From: Straminergon stramineum
Lineage: Eukaryota > Streptophyta > Bryopsida > Hypnales > Calliergonaceae
Length of the DNA: 64,000 nt
Direction of reading: 5' to 3'
Assembly (NCBI GenBank): GCA_963920665.1
Contig: OY987263.1
Coordinates: 34,956,547-35,020,546 of the forward strand
Part shown: positions 60,994 through 64,000 of the stretch, piece by piece
Layout: every line of letters begins with the position of its first letter
Numbering within the stretch: the stretch's first letter is position 1
Made by a program: the position numbers and the translations under genes
Notes under the pieces: model-generated
The model's input: the letters and a program-made list of their open reading frames with translations, nothing else
What the model was told of the DNA's origin: nothing
Databases searched by the model: none

Positions 60994-61581
60994 CCACCAA
61001 AGCCCGGAGGCATATTTTGGGCAAAAGTTGTGAAAAACTGCCACTTTTTAGGGCAGTGAGAAAAAAATGAAAAAAAAAGAAGTTTTTTTTCCAAAATTCA
61101 ACCGTACAAATTTGTACTAGACTACTATGGGAATGTGTGGAAAAAATTTCAGAAACTTTGACCGCACGGATTGAAAAATTATAATGTTTGAAGTTAGAAG
61201 AAAAAGGTTTTTTTCCGACCTTGCCCGATAGAGCCAACAACCTTTAACTCCTCCTAAAGTGAGATTTTTACAGTGCACATGGTTATTTTTTGGACATTTA
61301 CATCTTGTATCATGTATTGAACATACCTACCAAATTTCAGAAGTAGAAGAGGAGTTTTGAACATGCTACCTGAAGTTGTCCGAGCTACCAGAAAAGTTCA
61401 GGGCATCATGACTTTTGATCCGGGCACCCAATTGGAAAAAAAATGAATTTCCCACTTAAGGGGGGGGGGGGTATTTTCACACCTTGTGTCAAAATTTGAA
61501 GAACATCCGACCAAAATTGACTTCATAGGAGTCCACCTAGATTTTCAATTGTCCATTCAATGCACAATTGTCCTTTAGGGA
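60994..61581 (+). mobile_element. TTAA-type miniature element, type B copy 3
   Basis: Left border TTAT at 60990-60993 with a mutated end CCACCAAAG; right end CCTTTAGGGA, then TTAA at 61582-61585. The interior is the best preserved match to 43653-44234. A C/G-run variable site has expanded here to 12 G (61460-61471); the inverted partner has seven C at the same place. Confidence 0.8.
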
Positions 61582-61585
61582 TTAA

Positions 61586-62530
61586 GGTAGGAGGCTCATA
61601 AATTGAGCATCTAAGGAATAATGGACCTCTATAGGAAAATCAATAGAGCGTAGCAATTTTCACATATTTTTGGTAGAAAGAGAAAAATGAAATAGTTCAT
61701 TGACTATTTAAATCATAATTTTTTTGACTTAGAATGAATTAACTATGAATTTTCAAAGTGAAAGGTGCATAGGTCGCTATTGGTGCTCATAGATTGGACC
61801 AATCTTAATCAAAATTAGTCTTTGAATGGAGTACTTCAAACTTAGGAAGTTTCTATAATTCTGGCTCTGAGAGAATGATCCACATCATGCTTTCAATTAT
61901 TTTAGCCTTACATGAATGTATATTTTTCTCAAAGGGATTTAAGAACACAATTAAAAAGCAAAAAAGTGCATTGAAGGAATTGTGATCCATTTTTGAAATT
62001 CTTTGGACTATTCATGACAGTTCTACTATATGATTGTAAATGCCCACTCACAATTCGAGCCTCCTACCTTATATTAGTTGTAGGTACAACTAAGTATTGC
62101 AAAAGCCAACAACTTACAACACAATTCCCAATGCGTATTTTTGTTTGCAAGAGAGAAGGCAAATGGGTGCATGACAAATCACAAGAATGCTTGTTTCCAT
62201 CGTGAATGTCAGATGAAATACTTGGTTGATACTTCTCTAGGATGAAAAACATGATAGATTTTGTGATAGGGGTCATGACATTATGTACCAATCATTTTCA
62301 TTTTCTTTTTGGCACCATGGAGCCAAATTGCGCCATTTCAAAAAATAAATGTCTACTTTTTGCTAAATAAGAGTAATATTGTTTTTGCCATAAAATTTTC
62401 CATTTCCATGAAAAATGAGAACGAAATCACCAAATTTGGATGAAGAAGTGTATGTACATGGGCATAAAGTGTGTTTTTTGGTCCCACAAAGATGGACAAA
62501 TGTAGAAATTCTATGCTTCATCAAATTTTA
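61586..62530. other. Intergenic, no feature seen
   Basis: AT-rich with scattered short repeats (GAATTAACTATGAATTTTCA near 61735 also occurs near 40346). Frames of about 70 codons at 61993-62291 on both strands carry no recognised domain. Confidence 0.4.
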
Positions 62531-63105
62531 CCCCCTAAAGGAACAAGGCACATTTTAGACAGACATTATCAAAAACTATCACTTTTTAGGGCAGCAAGGA
62601 AAAAATGATTAAAAAAGTTTTTTTTTCAAAATTCAACCATACTAATTTGTACTAGACTTCTTTGGGAACATGTGGAAATTTTTTTAGAAACTTTGACCGC
62701 ATGGATAGAAAGATTATAATGTTTGAAGATAGGTGAAAAAGTTTTTTTCCAACCTTGCCCGACATGGTGTGCAAACTTTAACCCCTTCTACAATGAGATT
62801 TGTATACTAAAGATGGTTGTTGTTTTTGACATTTGCATCTTGTCTCATGTAAGCTACACACCCACCAAATTTCAAAATCAAAGGAAGAGTTTTGCACATG
62901 CCACCAAAAGCTGCCCCCAAAATTCAAGGCATCATAACTTTTGATCTAGGCACCCGATCGGAAAAAAAATTAGATTTTCAGAAAGTGGGCACACAGTTAC
63001 ACAATATGTCCAAATTTAATGAACACTCAACCAAAATTGACTTTGTAGGATCCTACCCGAGATTTCTTGCGTATGTTGAACGCGGACACTAGGTCCTATA
63101 GGGGG
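62531..63105 (+). mobile_element. TTAA-type miniature element, type B copy 4
   Basis: Left border TTTA at 62527-62530 with end CCCCCTAAAGG; right end CCTATAGGGGG, then TTAA at 63106-63109. The interior follows type B: TAGGGCAGCAAGGAAAAAAT, GTACTAGACTTCTTTGGGAA, CATCTTGTCTCATGTAAG and GGCACCCGATCGGAAA. Confidence 0.8.
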
Positions 63106-63109
63106 TTAA

Positions 63110-64000
63110 TTGATTGCCATCCTCGCACTTTCTTAGAAAGTAAAAAAAAGAAGGGTCTGTTCTGTTACATACTTCATATAATAGATATAATAGATGATGC
63201 TTCCATTGCTGAGTTGGGAGTAACGAAAAAAAGGCGAAAATCATTGGAAAGAACTCGAGCGAGCAAGTCTAAGTTTCGATTGGCTGTGGGGAGATACTGA
63301 GTAGTAGTGTCCCGTAGCAGTACGTGAGTGCAAGCTACGGTAACTTGGACAGTTGTGGAACCCAACGACAGCCTGCGATGATACCGAAAAAGAACGGACT
63401 GCACCCCCCACGACATGGAAATCTGAGTGACAGGATCCTAAGATTGATCAGGGGCTCCGGGATGCCCTGGGAGCGGTCTGGGAGGCTCCGGGAGGGAGTG
63501 TCCCGCCTCCATCAAGTGCTGCTGGCCTGCCTGCAACAACTTCACTTAACTTAGTGCGTGTTTTTTCGGTGTGATCTGGTGATTGCCAGAAAACGGATTT
63601 TGCAGTCCAGAAGGATGTCATTCCATTTGTCAGTGCCCAAAAATCCGGTACTTTTCAATGAGGGGACGGGAGGCATTTGAGCTTGGGAAACCTTCAAAGG
63701 CATGGATTGTAAGCCCATTATTTGGAATTTTGTCAGTAAAAAGTGAGATTGCAAGTCTGCCTTTTGCTGAACTTGTAAGTGTCAGTAACTTAGTCACTAT
63801 AGGAATTGACCCCACCGTTCGTAGGAGGATCAACTCATTCTCGGACCCCCAACCTCCACCTCCACCCCTTATTCATGATCCCCTACCTTTTGACCCAAAA
63901 CCAACTTGTCCATAACTCAATTCCAAGGAAGTCCACTCACCTTTTGAGATATAGATGGATTCTCATTCCTTGGATTCCTACTTTGTTTTGAAGAATGGTT
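63110..64000. other. GC-richer right end, no gene identified
   Basis: From about 63200 to 63620 GC is raised, with a repeated GGCTCCGGGA motif (63451 and 63484). A 110-codon plus-strand frame at 63583-63915 ends in a Pro-rich stretch; it matches no family known to me and starts next to no clear promoter. This could be the edge of a gene lying to the right. Confidence 0.35.

Overview
This window is nuclear DNA from a land plant. The evidence is spliceosomal introns, a two-exon BURP-domain gene (a plant-specific family), a nuclear psaD gene with a chloroplast transit peptide, and a plant-type Golgi CASP gene of 19 coding exons. Genes cover roughly a fifth of the window. The rest is AT-rich DNA full of short non-autonomous transposons. 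The species cannot be read from the sequence; psaD with two introns and an 869-nt intron, plus the repeat content, differ from compact model angiosperms, and I would not go further than that.

Layout: (1) 1-708, minus strand: the 5' end of a cytosolic methionyl-tRNA synthetase gene running off the left edge. (2) 709-4695: intergenic DNA, then the GC-richer leader of the next gene. (3) 4696-11067, plus: a complete CASP Golgi coiled-coil membrane-protein gene, 704 codons assembled from 19 exons, with one GC-AG intron. (4) 11068-18360: repeats, including a three-copy tandem array of a 250-270 bp unit, a TTAA-flanked element, a possible 3.5 kb hAT-like relic and a 260 bp tandem duplication. (5) 18794-20787, plus: complete psaD, 207 aa, three exons. 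(6) 20788-29700: repeats, including a large inverted repeat with 0.5-0.8 kb arms. (7) 30726-32680, minus: complete BURP-domain secreted protein, 342 aa, two exons. (8) 33430-64000: no recognisable gene, but a dense field of miniature transposons.

The most striking content is a set of about 19 short elements from 13 kb to 63 kb whose ends read TTAA-CCCCTAAA ... TTTAGGGG-TTAA. They fall into several size classes (about 0.22, 0.46-0.57, 0.57-0.59 and 0.9 kb) with unrelated interiors. Exact TTAA at both borders and CCC-starting inverted ends are the signature of the piggyBac superfamily, which is seldom reported from land plants. No transposase is present, so the assignment rests on ends only. 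Several elements abut and share a single TTAA, and two loci repeat the same D-then-C order. A second group of four foldback elements begins CACTA and carries 3-bp target duplications; one is nested inside a TTAA element. A retroposon with a poly(A) tail and a 16-bp target duplication lies at 44664.

The three complete genes have no evident functional connection: protein synthesis, Golgi traffic, photosystem I and cell wall are represented once each, as expected for unlinked housekeeping and plant-specific genes in a repeat-rich region.
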